Positions 22,901-35,884 of a stretch of DNA of 64,000 bases are shown in pieces (the stretch's first letter is position 1; each line of letters starts with the position of its first letter). Location of the stretch: the NCBI RefSeq assembly GCF_024713975.1, contig NC_091111.1:8866501-8930500 (forward strand), read 5' to 3'. This DNA comes from Paralichthys olivaceus (Eukaryota > Chordata > Actinopteri > Pleuronectiformes > Paralichthyidae). The notes beneath the pieces were generated by a model, which saw only the letters and a list, made by a program, of their open reading frames with translations, was not told the DNA's origin and searched no databases. A program made the position numbers and the translations under genes.

Positions 22901-25900
22901 GGTTCTGCAGTTAGAGTCCCCATGGTAATCTCTAATGACAAGCCGCTATGGTAAACTGATAGGGAACCTCACATTATTGCTTGACCCACATGTAAAAATT
23001 ATATAGACCCCCCCCTCAAAAGGAGAAAATATCTATCATGTGAATATACAAATACAGGTGTACGTGCACATTCATTGAGAGGGAATAAAGCAACAGGTTA
23101 AAAAAAAACCTCTGACGTTACCAGTGAGGCAGGGAGATTCAAATCCAAACAGACATCGAGTTACACCTGCCTGTTCGGGCCGACAGGTAGAGCGGATAGA
23201 CAAACAATGTTGAAAAAACAATAAGCTCAACGCTTTCTTCCTTCTACGCCTGTGAGCCAAGAACCCTGTACACAAAGACACAACACTGCATAAGATAGGA
23301 CTGAATGAAAACATTTTTTTAATGTTTATTTCTCTAAACTTTACTGATGTATCTTTATTAGAAGTTACTGATGCTCGATAAGAAATTATCCCTGTAGGAG
23401 CCATGAATGTCGTCACTTGGAATTTATTTGTCTAGTAGTGTTATTAGATTGGTTATGGTTATTTGTTAATGTTTTTATATAATAAAGTATATAATGTTAT
23501 AATAATGTCTAATATTAGGCACACCATCAGCTCATTCATCGAGAGGATGAGTGGATCACTCCAGTTTTTGTTGACCACTGTGATTTTTTGCATATAATTT
23601 GTGCATGTTAAAAATAAGTGGTGCTGTGTTTATCATTTATTTCGTCATTGTGAAAATCCCATTTTTGACGTACTCAGGATCTCGGAAAATCAGTTTGATA
23701 GACAACTCAGGCCGGCCCTCAGCCTCTCAGTGACCTTTTTGTTTATTCCCTTAAGTCGAAACTCCCCCTTTAAATCATCAAATCAGGTTGATATGATTAC
23801 ATTTGTGTGTTGCATGTTAATTAACAAGGTGCTGAGAGGCTAGTTATATGTTCTATGCCCTATTCCAGTGTTAAAGCTGAGCTAACTGGCCGCTGGCATT
23901 AACTTCATATTCTAAAGACAAACCTAATTTTAGTGTTGTACCCTACTTCCTGCAAGAGAGTAAATTAGTGTGTTTTCCAAACTGTGGACCTACAATGTTT
24001 GAGTGTGTCTTCACTGTTTCTGTGTGTATGTGTGAGTGTGCACTGCAGGTGGTAAAGGGGTGACTCCCTTTAATCCCTCCTCTCCCACTGAACCACGAGA
24101 TTCTCACACCCTAAACACCATAAGCTGATTTTACACAGTCACCATTCAGACAATGGAGAAGCACGAAATAAACCCACATGTACTGTGCAATGAAAACCAG
24201 CAGTAAGAAGAGGGTCAACATGAGTTTGGTCAGAAAAGTATCTTAAGTGAAAGACGTCCACAGATATAGTGGAGATCACTGTATAAGTGAATCAAAAGGT
24301 TAATGTGGAAATAACCCTATTCAATCAAATGATAATTAATAGTCTGCAACAATGACTGCCATTAGTCTACACCTGAGGAAAGCCTCAGTGTTGTTGCAGG
24401 ACCAAACCTTCACCCTACCTATGATTTACACAGGGGGGGTTTATGGGGCCTATTCAGAGGCCCTGAGGTGTCACCCCCTGGTCACTCCCAGGTTCCCCCC
24501 CTCTTGCCTGGTGATTTCGCACCTCCAGGAGGGACTATTATCCCGTCAGAGGGCCACTCTTCACGACAGCGCAGGACTTCGCCCCATTAAAATCACACCC
24601 TTCTGCTTGGTTTGTCGTCCCGTGGAGCAGAGTTCACACACAGGTTTGACCTGGAGCTGCAGATGGTCGCGAAGCATTAGAATGGATGGAAAAAAACAAG
24701 GCCTGTTGGGAAACACAGACGAAGTGCCGGTGAAAACTAAGGCTCTGAACTTTGAACTGTAGGCAGTGGAAAGCCATTACACTTTGTCACACTGTTATAA
24801 ATTACTTTCAACCGCAAGTCATTTTTGTGAGGAACACTTCTCGTCTTGGTGAAAAATACTGAACACATAATCAGTGCAAGTGGTTGACAGTGAAAACTGT
24901 TTGCACATGTACTTGAGTCAGTTCTGCTAATCTTCTGCTTCTTTGCTTAGGTGCAATTAATTGAAATTGAAATTAGTTGCGAGTTAAAAACAAACTTTGT
25001 CAAAATCATTCCCGAAACAATTAAGCAAAAAGGTAAGTTACTCTCATCCCTCTGCAACAACACTTATTCTGACACTGATCCTACATGTGCTGCCATTGTT
25101 ATTTGGTCTGTGCGTTCATCTCCAGTTTCACTTCTGAAAACAGGTCTGAAGATATCAATGGTCACAAGTAAGGAAACAGACGACTGAGGTAAATGTGACC
25201 AGTTGTGTCTGTAAGATCAAGATGTAGTTATGAGGAAGTGAGAAAACATTTGATGAGAAAGATGTGGGTGTTGTCTATAAAAACATACTGTGCACACACA
25301 ACATCTGACATTATACATCCTATTCTATTCAAAAGCAGTTGGTTTATGTAATCAGCACTGAACAAGCAAAGACGAGAAAGAACTAGCTCTTCATCTTCAG
25401 TGCTTTTGTCAGAACTCAAGCCAAAAAACAATGTAACTTTGATAAATACTGTTATACAGTTTGATTTTGTTTTCTTTAGTCTGATTTACAGAGTAAATGA
25501 GTTTAAGTAGGTCCGCTGCTGCCCCCTACTGTGGAAGGAAAGTACAGCTTGACCAGTTTCATACACCAATCTAGCAGTGATTCATATTGGTCCTGTGCAG
25601 GGTGTAGCCCCGCTGACAACTTATCCTCGGCGGGCATTGGCTCCATGTGATAATAATAATAAGCACAACAGCTGTTGGATTCATCAAATATATTATTATC
25701 AAAATATACAGTTTGACAATAGGGTGACAAAGGAAAATTGTTAAATAGAATTTCTTTTAATACAGTCTGGTTAAAAAGTGTGGCTCTTTAGGTTTAGTTA
25801 GACTAGTGCTATGTTTGCATAAGTTATTCAAGTAACTACACAGTTAAGTACAATATAAAATGATTACGACAATACAAAGAAAAATTACACTGTACATGAA

Positions 25901-26043
25901 ATTAAATTAATATAAACCTAGAAACTAAATAATGCTCATACATTTTCTGCTTTTGTCCACTGAAAATAAAATGACTAGAGTAAAGAAACATTAGAAGCAT
26001 GCTGTGCAGCCAGTAACACTCCTATTGTACACCTTGGGTGTCA

Positions 26044-27807
26044 TCAGCATTTCGAAAGAATTTCCTGACAGCTTCTGTAAACCTTCACCAGGCAGTTCAG
26101 CCGAGGCTTTGAACTCTGAAAGACAAAAGAGGCGATGGTCATTAGAAACCGGTTTCTCCATCTGCTAAATACCGTAACAGAGGAAGACGAAACGCTGAAA
26201 GTAAAGTAACAAAAGCAAGTTTCTGTACACTGCTCATTCATCCTCACCTGAAACAGAGGCACAACGCTGGACACTGCATTAGGTTCTGATGGGTCCTTCA
26301 ACAGTACACAAAGGTAGTAGATGATTTGATGCTGAAATAAAAAACTTCAGTCATCATCCCACTCATTAAACAAATGCATTACCTAAAATAACTGCAGAAT
26401 TATGAGACAATAATGATTTGATGAATGTAAGTATGCTCTTACTCACCATGTAAATTGCTTCATTGATGACGATATCCTTGATTTTGTTCTTCTCAATGAA
26501 AGTGGTGGTTTCGCGACCAGAGGCGTAGTTTGACGTTACCTGAATCCCTAAGGACCCGATGACGAGCAGAGACTCGTGGTCCACCTTCACTAAGTGGATG
26601 TGAAGCATCATACCCACCAGGGTGATGAGTATCGCACTGGACAGAACAGCAGTGTTCTGAGAGAGAGGGAAAGACATTCACATGATAAAACCATGTCATA
26701 AATAGCTGTATATTGTATAGATACAAATAAATATTATTCCAATGTGCAGATCATTTAGAGTATGTAATCCAACAGAAATATCTTGGTGTGGTATACCAAT
26801 GGACAGCTAAAGCTATCAGAGATAAATAATACAAGTAATAAACAAATAAGAAACATTAAGCTGCCAGGAGGCTGGTTGAAGGGGGCTGCAGCATCACTTA
26901 CTGGCAGTAAACTGTAACTGCAAGGCAAAATACTTTTCCAAACAAACCCATTACTATTTTTCCACTTGAATTAAAATAAATATTATATTTAATTTATAAG
27001 CATTCAGTGCATTTTAACATCATTATATAGATTTTCTCTCAGCACCCCCCAACTCTGACTTCCAGCATCCCTGGAGTGGCGATTGTCACTCTCAAGCTAA
27101 AGTAATCTGTGCTGTATAATATAGACAAGTAGAGATAATAAACATGAAAGCTGGTTTAAAAAAGAAGGTTTAGATAATTCAGAATCGTATAATCGACCAA
27201 CCACCACAGTGTAAGATTAAGGTGAAAGGGATCTACTGGCAGAAACTGAACATGAAACAGCTCTAGTTTTATTTTAACTAATGTGTAATGATCTAAATTG
27301 TACAAATGTTGTTTTCTTAACTCTAGAATGAACCCTTTATATATAAATACTGTATTTTCTACGTAGACCACCATGTTTTTTAACAGTATCCCTGACTGGA
27401 CAAACTAAACACTTTTGTGTTTGTATGATGAAAGGTTACCACAGGTTCTCTGTCATGTTTGGAAGGAGAGGGTGAGGTGAGGGGCATTCAGCTGCAACAT
27501 GCAACTTCACCACCAGATGTCACTAAACTCTACACAGTGGACCTTTAAAAGGTCAAAGTTTCGGTTTAAATAACACGATCACAGTGATGGTAACATATAG
27601 CAGGGGTTGATATGTTGTTACGAGTCTGACCTCTGTGAAGAAGAACACGATGTATGCTATAACCCACACGGAGCAGGTGTACACCACCACTTTCCCGATG
27701 GACACTTTGGGGGAGCTGACGGTGAACTCCCGGCAGAAGCTGGAGTGGGTCTGGCAGTCCAGAGATATGGGTTTCCCACTGATGTCGGTGAAGACATCAT
27801 CGTCCAT
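26044..27807 (-). CDS. pigh: PIGH, subunit of the GPI-GlcNAc transferase
   Basis: PIG-H is a small subunit of the ER enzyme (PIG-A complex) that transfers GlcNAc from UDP-GlcNAc to phosphatidylinositol, the first step of GPI-anchor synthesis. Four exons on minus, 27631-27807, 26447-26656, 26248-26331 and 26044-26115, are all in phase 0 and give 180 residues (human 188). Two hydrophobic segments (about residues 38-57 and 60-80) form the membrane hairpin. The conserved cytosolic part follows: SLGIQVTSNYASGRE, DIVINEAIYM, YYLCVLLKDP and KVYRSCQEIL, each close to human PIGH. The start chosen is MDDDVFTDISG. An in-frame upstream ATG at 27870 would add 21 residues not seen in the family. The gene is head to head with zfyve1. 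Confidence 0.95.
27462..27552 (-). repeat. Dispersed repeat copy (AAAGGTTCAGTGTGT family) in pigh intron 1
   Basis: Read on minus, this matches the copies at 49634 and 57198. It has AAAGGTCCACTGTGTAGAGT, then TTAGTGACATCT, GGTGAAGTTGCA and CCCCTCACCTCACCCTC. Together these are three copies of one family in 64 kb, two on plus and one on minus. Confidence 0.8.
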
Positions 27808-29314
27808 TGTGAACGCAAAGAGGCACAAGGGAGAGCAGGAGGAGGAACGCTGCGGTGAAGTCTGGGACACGGTTTGCTAGGCTAACAGGTTGACGCTAAG
27901 CTAACGTTAGCTCCCTGCTGAAAGGTCAGAGGCGAGGCGAGGTCAGACAGAGATGTTTTCCTAACGACAGCACCAGAGGAGACACGTGTGTGCCCGGTAA
28001 ATACACTGCAAAATACTAAACAACAACAATGGGAGATAGAAGCAGGTGTTCGCCGCACAGGTCCAAACACATCCGTGAGAAAACCAACACAAGACAACCT
28101 CCACGTTAGCTGCGCTGGTTTTAACACACGGGGCTGCCCGGTTGAATACAGTTCAATCCTGTTGAATAAATAACAAGTTGCGATTCGCGTTTTTCACGAC
28201 AAACATGTGAAATCACACAATAAACTAATCTACAACCGAACTGCACATATTCCAGTAGTTTGTATTCGTGCACTGTATTGATGTTAAGTACTGTCTCCGC
28301 CCATCCGAGGACAAATCGGTGTAAGCTGGGCTGGAAATTGAGGTGTACCTCAAAGCAGCTGGATGTCATAAAGGATTGTGGGTAGTCCTATCCTCTCCTT
28401 AAATGCATTTTAAATAATTTGAGTAGCTTTTATAAAAGTGCATTTTGAAACCCGTGAGGTGCGTGAGTTAAAATATGAAGTAAAAACTGACGATAACAGT
28501 TTATAGATAAAACCAACGCGTTTGTTTTGTGTGCAGCGCCTCCATTACCCAGAACGCACTGCGCAGTGTTTGACTTTTGACCTCTGGATCAAAACAAGCC
28601 GATCAGCTGATGTAAAAGCAACAACATCCATAAGGTCTGAGGCAACAACAGCTCGGCTAGCTAACTTCATATGTGTGTGTGTGTGTGTGTGTGTGTACGT
28701 GTCCAGTTTTAGACCGTGCTGAGGCGGCGGTTCACTTCCGTCGGGCTCGTCACCGCTGCTGGGTCGGTCGATTTCAAATGAAGGTTGCTCGATCCTCCAC
28801 AAGTGAGTCTCTTTGTGTTGCTAACAGCAGCCAGTGAATCTTTATTCAGGAGTTTCCCAGCGTACTTTGAAGACGTTGTATCGAGCGTGACAAGCTAGTT
28901 TCAAATAGCATCTTGACATCGGAGCATTGAGTGAAGGGATGCAGGGCAGCTAATGTTAGCTAACAAACTGTTGTTGTGCCGAAGCAGAAAGTGATCACCG
29001 GTCTGGACAAGTGTGTTTGAAGCTGTTTGCTTCACCACACACTGAATCATCATCGACTCTGAGCAGTGACGAGGTCAGGTCAACACATCCTAGTATTTAA
29101 AAACTATTACACTTGAGTTGGTTTACTTTTTAGTGAGTTTTAAGATAAAATGCCACATCACATCAGGTCATAGATATTGCTTAACCGTGCCATGACCGTG
29201 TGTCTTCCACCTGCACTGCTTATGCAATCCTAGACACTCTCAGTGACACTTAAGGTCAGTGCACCACTCTTCTTATCAACACCAAAGGTTGAGTGAGGGT
29301 CTGTCGGGTTTAAG
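27808..29314. promoter_or_regulatory. Divergent pigh/zfyve1 upstream interval
   Basis: This 1.5 kb interval separates the two start codons. An ETS-like CACTTCCG at ~28732-28739 and a CpG-enriched patch at 28515-28800 suggest the core promoter. A donor-like CACAA|GTGAGT (exon end 28802) would close a non-coding first exon of zfyve1. A TG microsatellite lies at 28672-28695. No TATA box is evident. Exact start sites cannot be read from the sequence. Confidence 0.5.
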
Positions 29315-32300
29315 ATGAGTGGTCAAGGTCCAGCTGTAGATAAAGGAATGAACACAGTCCCAGTCTGCCAGGAGAGCTACGCCTGCGGGGGTTCAGATGA
29401 GGCTGTGTTCGAGTGTGATGAGTGTGGCAGCTTGCAGTGTGCCCGCTGCGAACTGGAGCTCCACAGGCAGGAGCGCATGAGGAATCATGACAGGGTTCGG
29501 ATTGCACCGGGACACGTCCCCTTCTGTGACTCCTGCAAAGGTGACAGCAGCTGCTCGGTGAGTGGCGGACGCCTCAGGGCTGTGGTTCGCTGCCAGGGTT
29601 GCAAAATCAACCTGTGTTTGGACTGCCAGAAACGCACCCACAGCGGAGTCAACAAGAGGAAGCACCCCCTGACAACTTATCCCACAGTCAAAGCTTCCCA
29701 GGAGAACAGCACGGCTGACGGGGAGTCGGAGATGGAGATCCTGAAGGCCAAGCTGGAGCAGGTGTGCAGCTTCCTTCTGGTGGACGACAAGGAGGAGATG
29801 CAGGTGCGTGTGTGAGAGAATGCTGTTATTTTGATCCCATCCTGCTCATGTGATGTCATGATGACGTGGATGATCTTGTGTGGATTCTCAGGTGAAGGAT
29901 GAGGATGACTTTGTCAGCAGATTGGGCTGCAGAGCGGATGAGCTCCTTAAGGTCGTCTCCATCTTTGGGAACACCGGGGAGGGCAAGTCCCACACCCTGA
30001 ACCACACGTTTTTCCTCGGGAGAGAAGTGTTCAAGACATCACCCACCCAGGAGTCCTGCACTGTGGGTGTTTGGGCTGCTATGGACCCTGGGCACTGGGT
30101 TGTAGTCATCGACACAGAGGGACTACTCGGAGCTGGTATGGAGCAAACAAATAGATGATGTTCTCACAATCATGAAATAAACAGGGGCCATAGACAGGCA
30201 TTCATTCCTCTCTTTACATTGGTCACCAGGAGCTAATCAGGGTCAGCGAACCCGGCTGCTACTCAAGGTCCTGGCTATCTCTGATCTGGTCATCTACAGA
30301 ACCCATGCTGACCGTCTCCATGACGACCTCTTCAAGTTCCTTGGCGATGCGTCAGATGCCTACTTGAAACATTTCACCAGGGAGCTGAAGGCGACCACCA
30401 GCCGCTGTGGTCTGGACGTCCCTTTGTCCACTCTGGGTCCTGCGGTTATCATCTTCCATGAGACGGTCCACACCAAGCTGCTAGGATCAGGTACATCAAA
30501 TATCCCTCATTTAGGATATGAACCGTACTTACAAGAATTATAGACGATGCTCATGTTATCTTCTCCTTTGCTCTCTGTCTCCCTCTCTATCTCTAGACAA
30601 GCCATCTGAATCAGCTGACCGTCTCCTTCAGGAGCGCTTCAGGAAGCTGGGTCTGTTTCCAGAAGCATTCAGCTCTATCCAGTACCGTGGAACTCGGACC
30701 TACAACCCCCCCACAGACTTCAGTGGCTTGCTGCGTAACCTGGAGCAACAGCTGGACAACAACACCACCCGCTCACCACGTTCTGCCAGTGTCATCTACA
30801 AGGCTCTCCAGGTGGTGACGCTTGCTCATATAATGATATGTGGTTTGTAGAGTCATGTATCTGAGCCAGAAACACTTAAAGTGAGCATTATTGACTCTGC
30901 TTGTCCCTCCATCTCACCCTCGCTTCCCCTCAGGCCCTGAGTGAGCGTTTCAGTGGGGATATTTCAGATGAGCACATGGTCAGTAACTCCTTTTTCCCAG
31001 ATGAGTACTTCACCTGCTCCAGCATCTGCCTCAGCTGTGGGTACGTGCCTCTCACTTATTTATCACACTTGGTTCAATACTTCACAAGGCAGTAAAGCAA
31101 AGATGGCAGAAAACGTATGACATTTGTCTACATGCTCAGTTAAGGAAGGAGCACGACACAAAATACTAGTATAATTAAGTATCACAGACTTTTGATTTTG
31201 ACTTGGTGTGCTCTCACGTTCAGTTCAGGCTGTAAGAGAAGCATGAATCACCTAAAGGAAGGGGCCGACCATGAAGCTAAACATCGCTGCCGCTACTCCG
31301 CACAGTACGACAACCGCATTTACACCTGCAAGGTAAGTACAAACCCACAACGCCACCCACGGGTGTGTTGAAAGGAAGCTTGCATGACGAATGTGAGTGT
31401 CTGTGCTGAACTCCTTAGGCCTGCTATGAGGGAGGGAAGGAAGTAATAGTCGTCCCCAAAACGACGGCCTCGTCTGACTCACCGTGGTTTGGCCTGGCCA
31501 TCTACGCCTGGTCTGGGTGAGTTCATCTGCCACATGTGGAAAATGATTATAAATGTCTTCCTGTGAGCTCAAGTAATTTAACTACATCCCTGTTCATTAT
31601 GGTCAAAAAATGATTTCTCCATTCACTGTAAACTTTAAATGAACTGTGTCAACATATTCTGTCGCCTTTTTTTGTCTTGTGTGTAGGTATGTAATCGAGT
31701 GCCCCAACTGCGCAGTGATCTACAGAAGCAGGCAGTACTGGTATGGAAACCAGGACCCAGTGGAAACGGTGGTCAGAACAGAGATCCAGCACATCTGGCC
31801 TGGGGTAAGGCCTCAGTGGAACAGCCTAAATGAGATTCTGCTTAAACCAATCAAACAAAGTTGCAAGCCAAGACCTTAAGGGTTTTAAGCGAAATGAATG
31901 TAGTCACATCCGCTGTTAGTCATGTTTGTATTTAATTCATGCCAGTCGGTTGTGTGTGTCATGTTACCATTTTGAACTGAGCATATTAAATCAAAAGTGC
32001 GGATAAGTGAAAGGTAAATGCTTAGAATAAATCCTGCTATATGTCAGCTGGTTGTGTCTTTACTCTGTTGTCTCTTTTTTCCCTCCCTTCTTTTCAGTCT
32101 GATGGTTTTTTGAAGGACAACAACAACGCGGCTCAGAGGCTGCTGGATGGAGTGAAATACATTTCTCAGTCAGTGACTGAACTCAGCGTCAAGCCTGCCA
32201 AAGCCGTCACCTCCTGGCTCACTGACCAGATCGCTCCCACCTACTGGACACCCAACTCCCTTATTCTGGTACCTGATGGAAACTACACTAAAACAAACAA

Positions 32301-34093
32301 ACAAACTCTTGAGTGTGTTTGGGGCAAATAAGATGCAATAAAGCCACCTTCTTCTGTTACGTGGCATTTATATTTATATTACAGCAATTAATACATGATA
32401 GCAATGGTTCATTATCTAAAACAAAAGTGTTAGCATGAGGAATATTTGTTGCTCAGTTGCAGCAGAGGTTGAGGGGGGAAGTTAAGAAACAGTTTTAGGA
32501 CGTGGCTTTACCCAAGAGATATCCAGACTGTTAGTTACATAACAGTTACATCCTGTGGTCCCTCCACAAACAGAACTTGATGTACTGTCCATATTCTGAA
32601 GTCTGTTTTCTTTCTACTTTCTTGAACTGTATCTGCACCATGACAACTGGCAACAGAGTCATGTGATTTTGTTTTTGTGTGTGTTGTAGAAATGCCATAA
32701 ATGTGCAGAGGAGTTCCAACCCAACGACACCAAGCACCACTGCCGGGCCTGCGGAGAGGGGTTCTGCGACGCCTGCTCCTCCAAAACCCGACCGGTCCCA
32801 GAGAGAGGCTGGGGTCTGGCACCCGTCCGAGTCTGCGACGCATGTTTCCACAACCGGGGAATCCCAACTGGTAGGAGAGGAATCCCACTTTTCAATCCAA
32901 GTCTTAAATGTGAGATGTGATATTTTTTCTCAGTTTAACGGTGTCTGATTTGATAAGTTTGTTTTCCTGTTGCAGAGTTGCTGGATGCTGCCTTGGAGGA
33001 GGAAGGGGGCACACTGATCGCCAGGAAGGTTGGAGAGGCCGTTCAGAACACTTTAGGAGCTGTAGTCGGTGCTATCGACATACCTCTGGGTGAGAGTGAG
33101 ACCTGTCTGTTTATCAACATCACTTCTCATTGAAATCACCTCTCCATCCAGCTACTGTACAACAGTGAAAACAGTCTATTAACTCCTGGTCTTGTAAACT
33201 ATGGTAGAATCACAGAAAATACCTTAACTTTTTCAGTATATCATCCTTTAGCAATGATTCAGTGATTAAATGTGGATAGGGCTACAACTAACATTTATTA
33301 TTAGTTTTATTTTTATTGTTATCAATCATTAGATTCATTATTCAGAAATGTATAAAGTGTTGACCAGCAAGCCCCAAAATATTAAATTTTCTATCATAAA
33401 AGACAAAGTGAATTTACATTTCAGAGGATGGAACCAGCTTCTTTTGGTATTTAGCTTCAAAAGGACTTAAATAATCAACTGACTAAAAATTGCTGCCAAT
33501 TAATCGATAATAATTAATCAAATAATAATTCAGGTTTTAATGTAACTTGTTGTATATCAACTGAACAAAACTTTTTTAAGTAATGGAAAACGAATCTATC
33601 AAGGGACATGAGTTTCATTGTAAGACTGAGGGCTATGAATATTTAACCTACATAGATTTTCGCATTGTTGGTGAAACAAAATCCTTCAGCCCTAATACAA
33701 ATGTATAATTACAGTCTAGTTCTAATTTTTCACAGAACTAGTAACCAAGCAGAGCAGTTTGATATTTCCAAGATGAATAAGTTACAGATTTCTCTTTTAC
33801 TCTATACACTGTCTGCTCAGTTACGTTAACAATCTCGTTCTCTCTCTCTCACTTGTCCAGGCCTGGTGAAGGACGCTGCCCGCCCGGCCTACTGGGTCCC
33901 AGACCAGGACATCCACTCCTGCTGCGAGTGCCAGAAAGAGTTCGCCCCACGTCTCTCCATCCACCACTGTCGTGCCTGCGGCCAGGGTGTGTGCGGCGAC
34001 TGCTCGCAGGAGCGGCGCTCGGTGCCCTCGCGTGGCTGGGACCACCCAGTGAGGGTCTGCAATGGCTGCAACCAGAAACCTGGGGATCTCTAG
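29315..34093 (+). CDS. zfyve1: ZFYVE1 / DFCP1, double-FYVE omegasome protein
   Basis: DFCP1 binds PI3P on ER-linked omegasomes, where autophagosomes form, and also associates with lipid droplets. Twelve coding exons: 29315-29803, 29892-30135, 30230-30490, 30597-30811, 30934-31040, 31224-31332, 31419-31516, 31687-31804, 32098-32268, 32690-32870, 32976-33089 and 33861-34093. They total 779 residues (human 777). An N-terminal Cys/His-rich part (CQESYACGG, CDECGSLQCARC, CQGCKINLCLDC) precedes an NTPase-like domain with P-loop GNTGEGKS at 190-196 and DTEGLLG. The first FYVE starts near residue 605 (CHKC, KHHCRACG, RVCDAC). The second ends the protein (WVPD, CCEC, IHHCRACG, RVCNGC, then KPGDL as in human). 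The second FYVE has Ile where a basic residue normally precedes HHCR. The gene runs tail to tail with dcaf4. Confidence 0.97.
33278..33535 (+). repeat. Diverged dispersed repeat in the last zfyve1 intron
   Basis: It starts AGGGCTACAACTAAC and ends with runs of AATTAATCGATAATAATTAA. This pattern recalls a common teleost repeat beginning AGGGCTGCAACTAACGATTA with ATCGATTA-rich ends. It lacks the expected complementary terminus, so the copy is truncated or decayed. It contributes to this intron being the longest of the gene. Confidence 0.55.
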
Positions 34094-34634
34094 CAGGACC
34101 CGGGAGGGGAATGGCTTGGGATGCTGACTTCTGCTAAAACTGGAACTGATACCATGTAGACTCTGGCTAATTTAAGACTTCGTATGTTTTTAGCGGCTTC
34201 TCTTGGCTGCCACCTGTTTGGACTCTGTTAAATGTTTTGTTTTTTTTGGTAACACTGTCCTTACGTCACTTCAGTTCCTCAATGCTATTTCACTTTAATA
34301 TGCCTATATTTTACACTGTGAAGAAAGCCAGAGTGAGACTTGAAAACCAAGACTGCAGGAGCGGTAAAGAGAAACTCATATCTTACAGTACAGGCTCCAA
34401 CAATGGAGTTGAGGTAAATTCACATTTACCCCTTTTAGACTGTTTCGAATTTTGATTGAAACACTTGAAACCCTTACCCCTTTGACAATCCCTCCTGGTG
34501 TGATAAACTAGTACTGTCTGGGCCTGCATGTGTAAAACATATAATAACAGAAGTACTAACTGATTCCAGGTAAGCACTTTGAGCCGAAGAATGTTTCTGC
34601 CTGGATTTTAACATTCAGGACCGACTTTAGAGGA

Positions 34635-34640
34635 AATAAA
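34635..34640 (+). terminator. zfyve1: Probable zfyve1 polyadenylation signal
   Basis: AATAAA lies 542 bases after the zfyve1 stop codon and is the first canonical signal on plus in the 3' flank. Confidence 0.5.
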
Positions 34641-35884
34641 GGAAAATGATCAACTTAAAAAAATTCTGATCAAAGATTGACTATAGTTTTCTTTTCTGCT
34701 TGGGCCCGACTAGCTTTAGCTGTCCTGCCACTCTTTGGCTTCAGCAGGATAAAAGGAAATCAGAAGCCACTGATGTACTGTAGCACCGAGATGCATTCCA
34801 ACTTATATAATTACTTAGTATAACAACTACTTATATAATCCCTTCATCCTTTGTGATTGTTAGTAGATATAATGGACGAATGACAATAGAGCAGCCTTAT
34901 TGATGCTGTTGACTGTTTTACATAGAATATAAATATATGGGGGAAATGGCCTTGTTTATTTTTAAAAATATCTAAACTTATCTTTTAACAAGACAAATCT
35001 GACTGCAGGGGGATCGCATGCAAGACAAAAAATGCTTTTCTTGCATGGCTGGCTCACAGCAGCAATAAGATACAGAGAGTACTTCAAACCACATCTGTTT
35101 TTGAGGCTGGCCCCTCGAAATGTTTATTAGAAGATAATTAATCCTTTCCTCTGTCAACTCAGGCTGTGTAGGAGGTCAAGGAGGAGCTTTTAAGGAGCTG
35201 CAGCGTTTGAGATCATATGTGAGGCGTTGGGCTGAAGACTCGGGCATTGAGAACTCTTGACTGTTTCAATTTTTAACCTGAATTTTTTTCCCCCTTGTAC
35301 CCGACTGGAAGAATTTGTTAAAGCTGAGATAACAGACTTTGATGTGAATGATCTCATCCCAGAGAGTGATGTTCAATGAATACAGATATCACATGGAACA
35401 AGTGTATTCATGTATTCTATATTAAACTGCAGAGACTCTTTTTGTGAGTTTGTGTGTCATTTACAGAAAATAATTCACTATTGTATATGATGTAGTTTAA
35501 AGTACTGAGTTTAATGATTTTTGACAACTATTAGAAAAAGTTGCATCAATCTACAGTATAAACAGCTTATTTCTTTTTCAAATTCAGTTCAGAATCATCA
35601 TATAAGTACACTTATAAAAAAGGTCACCGTGAGGAAGTTCTAACGGTACTAGTCGTGTACACTTCTATTTCCTTTTGGCACAAACGTGTGAAAATAACAT
35701 TCCCCTGAGACATAAATGCAACTTTTTAAGTCATCCTCCAATTTAAAAGGTCACCATAACCTTGTGGAAATCCACTGCATACACGCCTTTCAGTTACACA
35801 GTAAGTATTGGTCTTGTATGAGAATATACCGTTTGTGCATTTGGCAAAAAATAAAATGATTGCATCATTGTTTGTTTTTAGAAA
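34641..35884. other. Convergent interval between zfyve1 and dcaf4 3' ends
   Basis: No gene is seen. The part next to dcaf4 is presumably its 3' UTR. A minus-strand ATTAAA (TTTAAT on plus, near 35511) could be its polyadenylation signal. The rest is AT-rich unique-looking sequence. Confidence 0.4.

Larger units (their letters stand above)
13521..25740. other. Gene-poor intergenic region between rhov and pigh
   Basis: No exon with recognisable protein similarity and proper splice signals was found in about 12 kb. It holds scattered microsatellites, for example G/CA runs near 18939-19080 and CA near 21512. It also holds repeat-like ends at 14723-15106 and a foldback MITE at 19408-19903. Non-repetitive patches near 13900-14200 and 16790-17050 look like candidate conserved regulatory DNA. 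The largest reading frame, 136 codons at 24352-24762, has no recognisable similarity or exon structure. Confidence 0.6.

Noticed and set aside
24352-24762. 136-codon plus-strand frame in the gene desert
   Set aside because: No recognised domain, no splice partners, no promoter signal. Length is within chance expectation for 12 kb.
29804-29891. snoRNA-like motifs (ATGATGA) in the 88-base zfyve1 intron
   Set aside because: No paired C/D boxes or terminal stem could be found.
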